A program made the position numbers and the translations under genes. The notes under the pieces are model-generated. The model was not told the origin of the DNA, ran no database searches, and worked only from the letters and a program-made list of their open reading frames with translations. 64,000 bases of DNA from Lachnotalea sp. AF33-28. Its GTDB lineage: Bacteria; Bacillota; Clostridia; Lachnospirales; Lachnospiraceae. The stretch is from NCBI RefSeq assembly GCF_003477885.1, contig NZ_QUEE01000005.1, positions 62,001-126,000 on the forward strand, given 5' to 3'. This document shows positions 25,270-34,785 of this stretch, one piece after another; positions within the stretch are counted from its first letter, which is position 1; each line of letters begins with the position of its first letter.

Positions 25270-26640
25270 ATGAGGAGATTTACAAAAACACTCGCTCTGG
25301 TTCTTGCGCTGGTCATGCTTTTAACAGCAGCAGGCTGCAGCGCACCGGCCGCAGAGAGCACAACAGCTGCTATAAAAGAAACGACAGCTTTGGCACAGCA
25401 GCCAGCCAACGGCGGCACCGGCTCTGACCAGGAGCCTGTGAGCATCCGTTTCAGCTGGTGGGGAGGAGAATCCAGACATGAAGCTACAAAGGCGGCTGTG
25501 GATGCATTTATGAAGGAGTACCCCTGGATTACCGTGGAATGCGAGTACGGCTCATTTGACGGCGGCTGGCAGGATAAGGTTGCCACGCAGCTGGCGGGTG
25601 GAACAGCACCGGATCTGCTGCAGATCAACTGGAACTGGCTGTATCAGTATTCCAATGACGGCTCAAAATTTGTGGACTTAAACGATTATTCCGACATCAT
25701 TTCCCTGGGCAATTTCCCGCAAAAGGATCTGGAGGCCATGACGGTCGGCGGCAAGATGCAGGGTGTGCCGATCAGCGTCAGCTCCAAGATGTTCTTCTTT
25801 AACAAGACCAGCTATGAGAAGGCCGGCCTTGCAGTACCCGCCACATGGGATGAGCTGATCGCTGCCGGCAGCGTATTCAAGGAAAAGCTGGGCGACGAAT
25901 ATTATCCGATGAGCGACGGCGCCTATGCGAGATTCTGGATGATGCTTTTATGGCTGCAGCAGAAATACGGCAAACCGTGGGTGGAAAATATGGAATGCCA
26001 GTACACGGCAGATGAGGTAAAAGAGGGTATGGAATTCATCAATTCACTGGAGGAGAATCACGTGGAGCCAACCATCGCCCAGAGACAGGCTGACGGCGTG
26101 GAAAACGACCTGACAAACCCCAAGTGGATGGACGGCCGCTACGCAGGATTCTTAGAGTATGAGTCCGGCACTGAGAACAATTTAAATTCCGTAAACGAAG
26201 ATCAGGAAGTGGTTCCCGGCGAGTTTCTGACCATGGAAGGCGCAAAGCCGTTCGGTTTTACGAAGGTGTCCCAGGGGTTTGCGATCACGGAGACCTCTGA
26301 ACATAAGGAAGAAGCTGCGCTGCTTTTAGAGTTCATAACATCCAATGAGACCGGTGTAAAAGCCATGGGAACCCAGAGGGGGATCCCCTGCAACACAAAG
26401 GCCAGAGAGTACCTGGAAGCGGAGGGCATGATCAGCCCTGTCGTGGAGCAGGCGGCCAGCATTGTGGCGGACACCTGCGCGTTCAGCATCGACCCGAACT
26501 TTGAGAATTCCACCCTCTATGCGGATACCGGTGTATACATCGAAGTATTTGAGAATCTGAGCGCCGGCGGTGATCCGGCGGAGCTGGCACAGTACCTGAT
26601 CGATTCCGTTAACGATGTGAATGCTGCGAACCCTTATTAA
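25270..26640 (+). CDS. ABC transporter sugar-binding lipoprotein (CUT1)
   Basis: The start at 25270 follows GGAGGG; an in-frame ATG at 25255 sits on that site. The 456-residue protein has a lipoprotein signal with lipobox TAAGC (C23), a Thr/Ala-rich linker, and a family 1 binding fold (FSWWGGESRHEATKAAVDAF, LAGGTAPDLLQINWNWLYQY, NKTSYEKAGLAVPATWDELI). It binds an oligosaccharide, probably pectin-derived, for the permeases encoded at 27926 and 28849. A hairpin directly after the gene (26655-26688) may allow it to be made in excess over the permeases. Confidence 0.92.
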   Translation: MRRFTKTLALVLALVMLLTAAGCSAPAAESTTAAIKETTALAQQPANGGTGSDQEPVSIRFSWWGGESRHEATKAAVDAFMKEYPWITVECEYGSFDGGWQDKVATQLAGGTAPDLLQINWNWLYQYSNDGSKFVDLNDYSDIISLGNFPQKDLEAMTVGGKMQGVPISVSSKMFFFNKTSYEKAGLAVPATWDELIAAGSVFKEKLGDEYYPMSDGAYARFWMMLLWLQQKYGKPWVENMECQYTADEVKEGMEFINSLEENHVEPTIAQRQADGVENDLTNPKWMDGRYAGFLEYESGTENNLNSVNEDQEVVPGEFLTMEGAKPFGFTKVSQGFAITETSEHKEEAALLLEFITSNETGVKAMGTQRGIPCNTKAREYLEAEGMISPVVEQAASIVADTCAFSIDPNFENSTLYADTGVYIEVFENLSAGGDPAELAQYLIDSVNDVNAANPY

Positions 26641-26654
26641 TGTATGTTAACAGA

Positions 26655-26688
26655 CTAAGCCATTGGTGTGTATACGTCAGTGGCTTAG
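26655..26688 (+). terminator. Hairpin after the binding-protein gene
   Basis: CTAAGCCATTG (26655-26665) pairs with CAGTGGCTTAG (26678-26688) through one G-U pair. No T-run follows, so it may be an mRNA stabiliser or partial attenuator between the binding protein and the GH105 gene rather than a full stop. Confidence 0.45.
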
Positions 26689-26773
26689 AGCGTGTTGGAG
26701 CAGATATGTAAGGCCGTCCGGTGTCATACGGGTCAGACGGGCGGAGAAGAAACAGGAGGAAGTGAGGGCGGTT

Positions 26774-27919
26774 ATGGGACTGCAGGATTATTTCAAGGAA
26801 TACATGAGCAGGTACAGAGGCATCGATGCGTATAAGGACGGCTATGAGGATACGCAGTTCGGCCAGTGGAATTATGAGGACGGATGCCTTCTGCTGGGCG
26901 TGAAGATGATGTATGAGGTGACAGGAGATGAGAGCTACAGGGACTATGCAGTGCGCTTTGTAAAACCCTATGTGGATGAGGACGGCGGCATACACAGCTA
27001 TGTCCCCGGCGAGTACAATTTGGATTTCATCAATTCCGGTAAGCTTTTTTATTTCTTATACGATGTGACAGGAGAGGAAAAATACAGGAAGGCGGTTGAG
27101 ACCCTGATGGACCAGATCCGGCACCAGCCGCGCCTTACCACCGGAAACTTCTGGCACAAGCTGATCTATCCGTTCCAGGTGTGGCTGGACGGACTGTATA
27201 TGGGGCAGCCCTTTTATCTGGAATATGAGAACCGGTTTAACGGCAGAAAAAATTATTACGATATAGTGAACCAGTTTAAGATGGTAAGAAAATATCTGTA
27301 TGATGAGCAAACCGGCCTGTATTATCACGCATACGACGAATATAAGGAACGCGACTGGGCGGATAAGGAGACGGGGCTGTCGCCTAACTTCTGGCTCCGA
27401 TCCATAGGATGGTATCTGATGGCCCTGGTGGACTGCTATGAGATGGCCAGCGAGGAGCTCTATGACTGCAAACGGGAATTCTGCGATCTGTACCGAGAAG
27501 CCATCCGGGGCGTGCTCCGTTACCGGGATCGGCAGTCCGGCATGTTCTACCAGCTGATCGCCCTGCCGGAGGCGGAGGGCAATTACTTCGAGACCTCGGG
27601 AACGCTGATGGTGGCGTATTCCATCTTAAAAGCGTGCAGGCTGGAAATACTGCTTTCGGATAAATACCTGTCCGTCGGAGAGGAAATCCTGCAGGCCGTG
27701 CTGGATCAGCAGCTGCGCTATGATGGGGATACCCTGCATCTGTACGGCACGGTGGAAAGCGCGGGGCTGGGCCCCAGGCATGAGCGCGACGGCAGCGTGG
27801 CTTATTACCTGTCCGAGCCTGTGGTGACAGATGATCCCAAGGGTCAGGGCATACTGATGATGGCATGCAGCGAATACATGCGGACACACGATAACAAAGA
27901 ACCGGAAAAAGGGCGGTGA
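26774..27919 (+). CDS. GH105 unsaturated rhamnogalacturonyl hydrolase (YteR type)
   Basis: The start at 26774 (MGLQDYFKEYMSRY) follows GAGGG; the frame is open back to 26663 with no ribosome site. The 381-residue protein has the (alpha/alpha)6-barrel signatures of GH105: KLIYPFQVWLDGLYMGQPF with the conserved Asp, NFWLRSIGWYLMALVDCYE, and a terminal GQGILMMACSEY block. It removes the unsaturated galacturonyl residue left by rhamnogalacturonan lyases. No signal peptide is seen, so it acts in the cytoplasm on imported disaccharides. It lies in one operon with the binding protein, two permeases and a GH28. Confidence 0.9.
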   Translation: MGLQDYFKEYMSRYRGIDAYKDGYEDTQFGQWNYEDGCLLLGVKMMYEVTGDESYRDYAVRFVKPYVDEDGGIHSYVPGEYNLDFINSGKLFYFLYDVTGEEKYRKAVETLMDQIRHQPRLTTGNFWHKLIYPFQVWLDGLYMGQPFYLEYENRFNGRKNYYDIVNQFKMVRKYLYDEQTGLYYHAYDEYKERDWADKETGLSPNFWLRSIGWYLMALVDCYEMASEELYDCKREFCDLYREAIRGVLRYRDRQSGMFYQLIALPEAEGNYFETSGTLMVAYSILKACRLEILLSDKYLSVGEEILQAVLDQQLRYDGDTLHLYGTVESAGLGPRHERDGSVAYYLSEPVVTDDPKGQGILMMACSEYMRTHDNKEPEKGR

Positions 27920-27925
27920 GAGTGA

Positions 27926-28843
27926 ATGGCGGGAGCAAAAGCAGCGGTCCGGCCGGCAGGAAAGGGTTTCTGGAGGCGCAACAGAGGGCTTTTATATGTG
28001 ATGCCATGGCTGATCGGATTTATTATCTTTAAGGGACTTCCCTTTATATCATCCCTGTACTACAGCGCGATGGACTACAACCTGTTCAAAACAGATTCTT
28101 CTTTTGTGGGGCTGGGAAACTATGCCACAATACTGGCTACAAAAAAATACATAAACGCATATAAGGTGACCTTTCTCTATGCGTTCATCACGGTTCCTCT
28201 GAAGCTGATGTTTTCTCTGTTTATCGCATATATACTGAATTTTAACATCAAATTTGTGAAAGGCTTCAGGACGATTTATTATATCCCGTCCATCCTGGGA
28301 AGCTCGGTGGCCATATCCGTCGTATGGAAATCCATCTTCAATTCCACCGGATTGGTTAACAAGGCGCTGGGCTTCATCGGGATTGACGAAATCAACTGGC
28401 TGGGCAGCAGCAAGACGGCGATCTGGGTGATCTGCCTGTTAAAGATCTGGCAGTTCGGGTCGGCTATGGTGATCTTCCTGGCGGCATTAAAAGGTGTTCC
28501 CACCAGCCTGTATGAGGCGGCAGCCATCGACGGCGCCGGCAAATGGAAGCAGTTCACCCGCATCACGCTGCCGATGATCACACCTGTCATCTTCTATAAC
28601 CTGGTGACGCAGCTGTGCGAAGCGTTCCAGGAATTCAACAGCGCATACCTGATTACAAAGGGGGGCCCTTTAGGCTCCACAACCCTGATTTCTCTGCTGG
28701 TATATCAAAATGCCTTTAAGTCCTATGATATGGGCATGGCCTGTGCAATGGCCTGGATTCTCTTTCTCATAGTAGGCATATTCTCGGCGGTGGCCTTTAT
28801 CAGCCAGAAGTATTGGGTATATTATTCGGATGATGGGAGGTAG
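27926..28843 (+). CDS. CUT1 sugar ABC transporter permease (MsmF/LacF type)
   Basis: The 305-residue protein has six predicted membrane helices, from LLYVMPWLIGFIIFKGLPFI to ILFLIVGIFSAVAFI, and the cytoplasmic EAA loop EAAAIDGAGKWKQFTRITLP that contacts the ATPase. It begins 6 bp after the GH105 stop and is paired with the MsmG-type permease 5 bp downstream. No ATPase gene is in the operon, so a shared MsmX-type ATPase encoded elsewhere is expected. Confidence 0.93.
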   Translation: MAGAKAAVRPAGKGFWRRNRGLLYVMPWLIGFIIFKGLPFISSLYYSAMDYNLFKTDSSFVGLGNYATILATKKYINAYKVTFLYAFITVPLKLMFSLFIAYILNFNIKFVKGFRTIYYIPSILGSSVAISVVWKSIFNSTGLVNKALGFIGIDEINWLGSSKTAIWVICLLKIWQFGSAMVIFLAALKGVPTSLYEAAAIDGAGKWKQFTRITLPMITPVIFYNLVTQLCEAFQEFNSAYLITKGGPLGSTTLISLLVYQNAFKSYDMGMACAMAWILFLIVGIFSAVAFISQKYWVYYSDDGR

Positions 28844-28848
28844 CGGAT

Positions 28849-29733
28849 ATGGCCGCAGTGACACAGGCAAAACCGAAGTATGTGATGAGAAGAAAGACGA
28901 GAAGTTTTCTGTCCACCTGCTTTCGGTATATCGTATTGATTTTAGTGGGGATTCTGATGTTTTATCCCATGCTGTGGATGTTCGGAGCTTCCCTCAAAGA
29001 GAACAATAATGAAATTTTCGCGACAATCAATTTCATCCCGAAGCATCCGTCCCTGCAGGCGTATGTGAAAGGCTGGACGGCCAGCGGTTTTAATTTTGGC
29101 GTGTTTATGCTCAACACCTATAAAGTCGTGATCCCCAAGGTGATTGGAACGGTGATCTCTTCGGTGCTGACGGCTTACGGTTTTTCCAGATTTGAGTTTA
29201 TCGGAAAAAAGGCTATGTTCGCCCTGATGATGTCGACGCTGTTTCTGCCGCAGGTAGTGCTCAACGTTCCGCAGTTCCTGCTGTTTACCAGCTGGGGATG
29301 GGTGGATACCTATAAGCCGCTGATTGTCCCCACCTTTTTTGCGGGGGAAGCTTATTTTGTATTTATGCTGACTCAGTTTATGCGTTCCGTATCCAGGGAG
29401 ATGGAGGAAGCGGCGGAGATCGACGGATGCAATTCCCTGAAGCGGCTGCTCTATGTGGTGGTTCCTGTGGTGAAGCCTGCGGTGGTTTCCTGTGCACTGT
29501 TCCAGTTCATGTGGTCCTCCAATGACTTCCAGGGCCCCCTGATCTATGTGAATACCACGGCCAAGTATACGGCGTCCCTGGGGCTGCGCATCATCGCGGA
29601 TACCGAAACAGGATTTGAATGGAACCAGGTGCTGGCATTGTCCGTCATCACGATTATCCCCACGCTGATCGTCTTCTTTGCCGCGCAGGATCAGTTTGTG
29701 GAAGGTATCGCGGCAGGAGGTGTGAAGGGCTGA
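28849..29733 (+). CDS. CUT1 sugar ABC transporter permease (MsmG/LacG type)
   Basis: The 294-residue protein has six membrane helices and the EAA loop EAAEIDGCNSLKRLLYVVVP, and ends in VEGIAAGGVKG, the usual tail of this permease class. It follows its partner by 5 bp, with GGGAGG before the start. The stop codon overlaps the next start (TGATG at 29731-29735), so it is coupled to the GH28 gene. Together with 27926 and the binding protein 25270 it forms an importer for pectic oligosaccharides; the substrate is inferred from the neighbouring enzymes. Confidence 0.93.
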   Translation: MAAVTQAKPKYVMRRKTRSFLSTCFRYIVLILVGILMFYPMLWMFGASLKENNNEIFATINFIPKHPSLQAYVKGWTASGFNFGVFMLNTYKVVIPKVIGTVISSVLTAYGFSRFEFIGKKAMFALMMSTLFLPQVVLNVPQFLLFTSWGWVDTYKPLIVPTFFAGEAYFVFMLTQFMRSVSREMEEAAEIDGCNSLKRLLYVVVPVVKPAVVSCALFQFMWSSNDFQGPLIYVNTTAKYTASLGLRIIADTETGFEWNQVLALSVITIIPTLIVFFAAQDQFVEGIAAGGVKG

Positions 29734-31373
29734 TGATAGAATTTAAAATCATATTCAAAACATCCAGGAAGGCGGTGATTGAGCTTTCCGGACAGGGAGC
29801 CTATTATACAAAAACGTATGATATCCTTCTGGACGGCGTTAAGGCTTTGGATTCAGAAAAAACGGTGGAAACGCTCACCGGATTAAAGCCGGATACAGAC
29901 TATCGCCTAAAGCTTGTAAGAGGGGAAGAGACTTCGGAGGAAACGGTCTTTCGGACCGATTATGAGTATGTCACTCTGGATGTGAAACGCTTTCATGCCT
30001 TCGGGGACGGCCGGCATGACGATACCGCGGCGATCCAGGCGGCCATCATGGCCTGTCCTCAGCACGGCAGGGTGTATCTGCCGAAAGGCGTGTATGCGGT
30101 GACCAGCCTGTTTCTGAAAAGCGATCTGACCATTGATATCGGGAAAGACGCGGTGCTTCTGGGAACCAAGGACAGGAGCAGCCTTCCCATACTGCCGGGC
30201 ATGACCCAGAGCTATGATGAGAAGGAAGATTACAACCTGGGAAGCTGGGAGGGAAATCCCCTTAATTCTTTTGCCAGCATGATCACAGGAATCCATGTGT
30301 CCAATGTGGTGATCACCGGCGAAGGCGTGCTGGAGGGCAATTCCGCTGTAGGGGACTGGTGGAGGGAAGACCGGTCCGAGTTCGAGGCCTACCGCCCCCG
30401 CATGATATTTTTAAATGGCTGTAAAAATGTGACGGTGCAGGGCCTGACCGTACAGAACAGCCCCGCATGGAATCTGCATCCCTATTTCTCCGAGGACATC
30501 CGTTTCATCGGCCTGACCCTGTTAAATCCCTGGGATTCTCCCAATACCGACGGCATGGATCCGGAGTCTGTAAACGGCCTGGAGGTGGTGGGCGTGCGCT
30601 TTTCCTTGGGAGACGACTGTATAGCCTTAAAATCCGGCAAGTATTATATGGGGCATAAATACAAGACGCCCACACAGAACGTGGAAATCCGCCAATGCTT
30701 TATGCAGCACGGACATGGAGGCGTCTCTATCGGGAGCGAGATGGCAGGAGGCGTGAAAAACGTACACGCAAAGGACTGCATATTCCAAAATACGGATCGG
30801 GGCCTGCGCATCAAGACAAGGAGGGGGCGCGGAAAGGATGCTGTGGTGGAGGGTATATGTTTTGAGGATATCCGTATGGATCATGTCAGAACCCCTTTTG
30901 TGGTCAACTGCTACTATAACTGCTGTGATCCCGACCGGCATTCGGATTATGTGAAGAGCAAGAGGCCCCTGCCGGTGGACGGGCGCACCCCGGAGGTGAA
31001 CCAGCTTTCGTTTAAAAATATTGAATGCCATAACTGCCATGTGGCGGGAGCGTTTCTGTACGGGCTGCCGGAAAAGAAGATCAGCCTGGTGGAATTTGAA
31101 AATATTACCGTGGATTACGCTGAGAATCCCATCCCCATGGAACCCGCTATGATGGACGATGTGGATGAAGAGGCTACGCTGATGGGCCTTTATATCAACA
31201 ACGTGGGCCGGCTGGTCACCCAAAACGTGAGAATAAAAGGCAGCCGGGGAACGGCATTCGATGTGCACAATGTGGATGAATGGATCGCGGACGGTGAGAA
31301 ACGGTGTAATTGTTCTGCGGATGCGCAGGCGCGCGCATGTGCCGGAGACAGGAAACCGGATGGGGGTGAGTGA
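29733..31373 (+). CDS. GH28 polygalacturonase-family glycosidase
   Basis: The start at 29733 (MIEFKIIFKTSRKA) overlaps the permease stop; the longer frame is only the shadow of that gene. The 546-residue protein has an N-terminal fibronectin III-like domain (about 1-85), then a right-handed beta-helix with all GH28 motifs: NTD (271-273), GDD (293-295), HGHGG (326-330) and RIK (359-361). There is no signal peptide, so it is likely an exo-acting cytoplasmic enzyme on galacturonosides or rhamnogalacturonan fragments, as in other Gram-positive pectin loci. It is followed directly by a sugar isomerase gene. Confidence 0.92.
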   Translation: MIEFKIIFKTSRKAVIELSGQGAYYTKTYDILLDGVKALDSEKTVETLTGLKPDTDYRLKLVRGEETSEETVFRTDYEYVTLDVKRFHAFGDGRHDDTAAIQAAIMACPQHGRVYLPKGVYAVTSLFLKSDLTIDIGKDAVLLGTKDRSSLPILPGMTQSYDEKEDYNLGSWEGNPLNSFASMITGIHVSNVVITGEGVLEGNSAVGDWWREDRSEFEAYRPRMIFLNGCKNVTVQGLTVQNSPAWNLHPYFSEDIRFIGLTLLNPWDSPNTDGMDPESVNGLEVVGVRFSLGDDCIALKSGKYYMGHKYKTPTQNVEIRQCFMQHGHGGVSIGSEMAGGVKNVHAKDCIFQNTDRGLRIKTRRGRGKDAVVEGICFEDIRMDHVRTPFVVNCYYNCCDPDRHSDYVKSKRPLPVDGRTPEVNQLSFKNIECHNCHVAGAFLYGLPEKKISLVEFENITVDYAENPIPMEPAMMDDVDEEATLMGLYINNVGRLVTQNVRIKGSRGTAFDVHNVDEWIADGEKRCNCSADAQARACAGDRKPDGGE

Positions 31374-31375
31374 GC

Positions 31376-32194
31376 ATGGGAACCGAAATGAAAATCGCTG
31401 CGACCGGGACGCTGAACAGGGAGGGTAATTTTCTGCTCTACCATGGTCCCTATGAAGAGATCCTTCCGCGCATGGCGGAGGACGGCTATGATGCGGTGGA
31501 GCTGCATATCTACGATTCCGGAGAGATTGACCGGGAGGCGCTATGGAAAGCGCTGGATGCCAGCAGGGTGACGCTGACCTCCATAGGCACCGGCTCCATC
31601 TATGAAGGCAGGCATTATAATCTGGGAGACCGCGATCCTAAAGTGCGCGAGGCGGCAATACGCCACCTGGAAAAACACATGATCACCGCCGGGCCGTATG
31701 GGGGGCTGGTCATCATCGGACTGATTGCCGGACGATTTGCCGATGCGGATTCGCCGGAGCAGTTTAAGCGCAGCCTGACCGACAGCCTGTACCGGCTGGA
31801 CGAACTGGCGGCAGGATATGGCGTAAAGCTCGGATTTGAGATCATGAATCAGTTTGAGAGCGATTACCTCATAAGGATCTGTGAGGGCGTGGAGTTCTTA
31901 AAGGAACACTCCTTTCAGACGCTGGGGCTGCACATCGATACGGTGCATATGAATATCGAAGAGGCGGATATCAAAGAAGCGATCCGCGGGGCCCGGGGGT
32001 TCATCAGCCATGTGCATGTGGCGGACAACGACAGATATTATCCCGGGCATGCGCACTATAACTTTGAAGAAACCATTCAGGCTCTAAAGGACATCGGATA
32101 TGCGGGGGCGCTCGCGCTGGAGACCAACAACCTGCCGTCCACACAGGTCAGTGCCAGGAAGAGTCTGGAGTATCTTAGGAGGCTTTTGCAGTGA
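31376..32194 (+). CDS. Sugar phosphate isomerase/epimerase-like TIM barrel protein
   Basis: The start at 31376 follows GGGGGTGAG and begins 2 bp after the GH28 stop. The 272-residue protein has the AP-endonuclease-2-like TIM barrel with GYDAVELHIY, LGFEIMNQFES, LGLHIDTVHMNIEE, ISHVHVADNDR and ALALETNN, where His, Asp and Glu ligands bind a divalent metal. Members isomerise or epimerise free sugars, sugar acids or their phosphates. As the last gene of the pectin operon it probably converts a released monosaccharide, but the exact sugar cannot be told. A strong hairpin follows at 32281-32319. Confidence 0.85.
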   Translation: MGTEMKIAATGTLNREGNFLLYHGPYEEILPRMAEDGYDAVELHIYDSGEIDREALWKALDASRVTLTSIGTGSIYEGRHYNLGDRDPKVREAAIRHLEKHMITAGPYGGLVIIGLIAGRFADADSPEQFKRSLTDSLYRLDELAAGYGVKLGFEIMNQFESDYLIRICEGVEFLKEHSFQTLGLHIDTVHMNIEEADIKEAIRGARGFISHVHVADNDRYYPGHAHYNFEETIQALKDIGYAGALALETNNLPSTQVSARKSLEYLRRLLQ

Positions 32195-32280
32195 TATGGA
32201 TGAGGCACAGCGCATCTATATGCTGCAGGCTGCCTAAGATGGCATAGTGATAGCAATGCAAAAGTAATGCGACAGAAAAC

Positions 32281-32319
32281 CCCCGTATAGCCTGTCAAAA
32301 GCGGATAGGCTATACGGGG
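32281..32319. terminator. Bidirectional terminator after the pectin operon
   Basis: A 16-bp stem with one mismatch (32281-32296 CCCCGTATAGCCTGTC with 32304-32319 GATAGGCTATACGGGG) lies between the isomerase gene and the convergent oligogalacturonate lyase remnant. The T content after it is modest (actattt), and the AAAAC run before it gives T's on the minus strand. Confidence 0.7.
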
Positions 32320-32342
32320 ACTATTTGATTGCGTATATATAG

Positions 32343-33028
32343 TTATTCTACAAACGGAAGCGCTGTCACATCCTCCGGTACATCCACAAGATAAAGGTTA
32401 CAGTAGCCGCTCACATTGCTGTTATACAGGATCTGCGTGCCATCTGCGGTGAAACAGGGATGAGGATGGTGGTTGCCGTAAAAGAAGCTGCCATCATGCA
32501 TGCACAGCACCCGGGCCTTATCGAAGATATCTCCTTCATGCCGATATAGCTGGCTTTCAGATCCGTATAGATGCGGTCGGACAGATCTTCCATCAGCGCC
32601 CCGTACATATACTGTCCGTCGGCGCCCACGTTGCCGCCTTTCGCGTTGAACCCATCAGGCACCTTAAACAGCAGCCGGTCTTCCAGCGTCTTCAGGTTGA
32701 CTGCGCGCATTTCCCGTCCTATGGCATAATATACCTCGGGCCGTTTCGGGTTCACATCGTTTGTAAAACGGACGGTGGGTCTGCTGCCCGGTTCAAAATC
32801 CGTCAGCTGGCTGATTTCGCCGCTTTCGACCTGTATGCTGAACAGATTCGTGGCATTATCCCTGTCAGAGGTAAACAGAAGCCTTCTGTTTCCGTCATAC
32901 CACCCGTTATTCGTGAAATAAGTATGGAAGCTGTGTCCCAGATATCCGGTCAGCTGGGTGATATTCGCCCCTGTGATACGGTCTTTAAAAGTCCTTTTTT
33001 CCGATGCGAACGTCTTGTACGCTTTCAT
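32343..33028 (-). pseudogene. ogl: PL22 oligogalacturonate lyase, internally deleted
   Basis: From ATG at 33028 (GGGAGG upstream) the first 170 or so residues match the lyase N-terminus (MKAYKTFASEKRTFKDRITG, LLFTSDRDNATNLFSI, YYAIGREMRAVNLKTLEDRL). Near 32522-32555 the frame breaks, and the family's C-terminus continues in another frame (DGSFFYGNHHPHPCFTADGT, then YNSNVSGYCNLYLVDVP) to a stop at 32343. About 160 codons of the middle are gone relative to an enzyme of about 385 residues. The intact enzyme splits unsaturated digalacturonate in the cytoplasm. It lies 14 bp downstream of the binding-protein gene 33043, in one operon with it. Misassembly is the main alternative. Confidence 0.82.
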
Positions 33029-33042
33029 TGCCGCCTCCCAAA

Positions 33043-34674
33043 TTATTTATCCGCCTGATACTGTTCGTTCACTTCATCAATGACAGCCTGGCCGCCGCGG
33101 GATAACCACAGCTCCAGCTGCTTCTGGAATTCTTCCTGGTCAATGTTGCCGCAGATATACTGTGTTCTGGCAGAGAGCAGTATGTCATCCAGATCCCCGC
33201 CGTTTTCGGCATAGGTTGTGGAATTAGCCAGATAACCCATGGCCGGGTTAAATACGGCGATATCAATATTGGCTTCCTTGATGTCCATCTCAAGCTGTAC
33301 CCGCTCGGTTCTTGCTACCGGCAGTTCATTTTTGCCCGGTACGAAGGTCTGGCACTGGTTCAGCCCGCTGCTGCTCCTCTCGCCTGCCTGCGCTGCCGAC
33401 TGTAAGTCATGTACAAGTCCGTCATCTCCGTACTCCCAGTCCTTACCCTCAAGCCCGTATTCTCCCAGGAGGACCATTTCAGGGTCGTTCATTTTATCAA
33501 GGAAGCGCAGACATGTTTCTACTTCCTCTTCGGTCTTGCAGGCTGCCTTTGATATAACGAAATATCCGTTGGCGCCTGAAGTGGCCAAGGTAACCGGTTC
33601 GCTGTTTGCATCCTTTGCAATGCCGCCGACCAGCGTCATGCCCGCATATTCATCGGGATTGAATACGGATGGAATCTTGTTGTCGATAAAGTAATCCCAG
33701 ATGGATCTGGAGGTGTCCAGAACGTCCAGGAACATACCGCATTCTCCGTTGCGGACATAATCCTTCCAGGCGATAGTATCGCGGACGGCCCAGTCTTCAT
33801 AGATCAGTTTTTCATCATACATTCTCTTAAACCAGTTCACCGCTTCCATATATTCTTCGGTCATATGAACCGGCACCAGTTTGCCGTCCCTGTCCGTCCA
33901 GCCGTTGCCTGCGCCGAACCATGCCTGTACGATATCAATGGGGCCTGTAAATTTACACATGGAGATTCCATAGGTGTCATCCTTGCCGTTTCCGTCGGGG
34001 TCGCCATAGGTAAACTGATAGGCCATGTTATAAACGTCTTCGATTGTCTTCGGCACATCCAGGCCCAGCTTCTCAGCCCAGTCCGTGCGGTATCCCAGCC
34101 CGTTGCGGCCGATATCTCTTGCGCGGTATAAACCGATCAGTTTCCCGTCCAGAGTATAGGATTTACATACATCTTTGTTCGCCTGAGACAGGTTCGGATA
34201 TTTCTCCTCATCCCAGATAAACTGGTTTAAATCCCAGAAGGCATCGTTTTTGGCGGCCTGAATCACTGCCGGGGACATAATTGTGCCCGTAATGGTGAGA
34301 ACCATCGGCATATTCTGCTTATCCATCAATGTGATGCCTAACACGTCTTCATAGTTGTCGTTGCTGACCCAGGTCCAGTCCACAATGGTATTGGTGTACT
34401 CCTCGTAAACCTTTTTGACCTCATCGGCCCCTTTATTGGTCAGGGCGGTGCCGTAATGATCTGTGGTCATAAATGTGATGTGAGGTTTTTCGGCGGTGGC
34501 GGCATCCGTTCCCGCTGTGCTTTCTTCTGCACCTGCCGTTGTTGCTGCTGGTGTACCTGCTGCAGTAGTATCGGTGGCAGCAGGTTCCGTACCCTTTTTA
34601 CCGCATGCGGCAAAAACGCTCATGAGCATTGCCGCAGCCAGCAGCAATGTGACCGCTTTGCTGAATTTTTTCAT
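33043..34674 (-). CDS. LplA-type large solute-binding lipoprotein
   Basis: The 543-residue protein has a lipoprotein signal ending in SVFAAC (C24), a Thr/Ala-rich linker, and the large family 1 fold seen in LplA/YtcQ proteins that work with LplB/LplC permeases (ITFMTTDHYGTALTNKGADE, LDVPKTIEDVYNMAYQFTYG, DPDGNGKDDTYGISM calcium-like loop). AGGAGGG precedes the start. No permease genes of matching type adjoin it; the nearest LplB/C pair is at 48015-49823. Its only operon mate is the broken oligogalacturonate lyase, so a galacturonate oligomer is the likely ligand. The divergent AraC gene at 35113 is the probable regulator. Confidence 0.88.
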   Translation of the reverse strand: MKKFSKAVTLLLAAAMLMSVFAACGKKGTEPAATDTTAAGTPAATTAGAEESTAGTDAATAEKPHITFMTTDHYGTALTNKGADEVKKVYEEYTNTIVDWTWVSNDNYEDVLGITLMDKQNMPMVLTITGTIMSPAVIQAAKNDAFWDLNQFIWDEEKYPNLSQANKDVCKSYTLDGKLIGLYRARDIGRNGLGYRTDWAEKLGLDVPKTIEDVYNMAYQFTYGDPDGNGKDDTYGISMCKFTGPIDIVQAWFGAGNGWTDRDGKLVPVHMTEEYMEAVNWFKRMYDEKLIYEDWAVRDTIAWKDYVRNGECGMFLDVLDTSRSIWDYFIDNKIPSVFNPDEYAGMTLVGGIAKDANSEPVTLATSGANGYFVISKAACKTEEEVETCLRFLDKMNDPEMVLLGEYGLEGKDWEYGDDGLVHDLQSAAQAGERSSSGLNQCQTFVPGKNELPVARTERVQLEMDIKEANIDIAVFNPAMGYLANSTTYAENGGDLDDILLSARTQYICGNIDQEEFQKQLELWLSRGGQAVIDEVNEQYQADK

Positions 34675-34785
34675 AGAAATATCCCTCCTGATTTTCTGGT
34701 TAATGAAATTGGGTATGCATTTTACACAATTTTTCCTGCGCGCATCCGGATTTTGCGGGCAAAACGTATATACTTAGTATAATAA

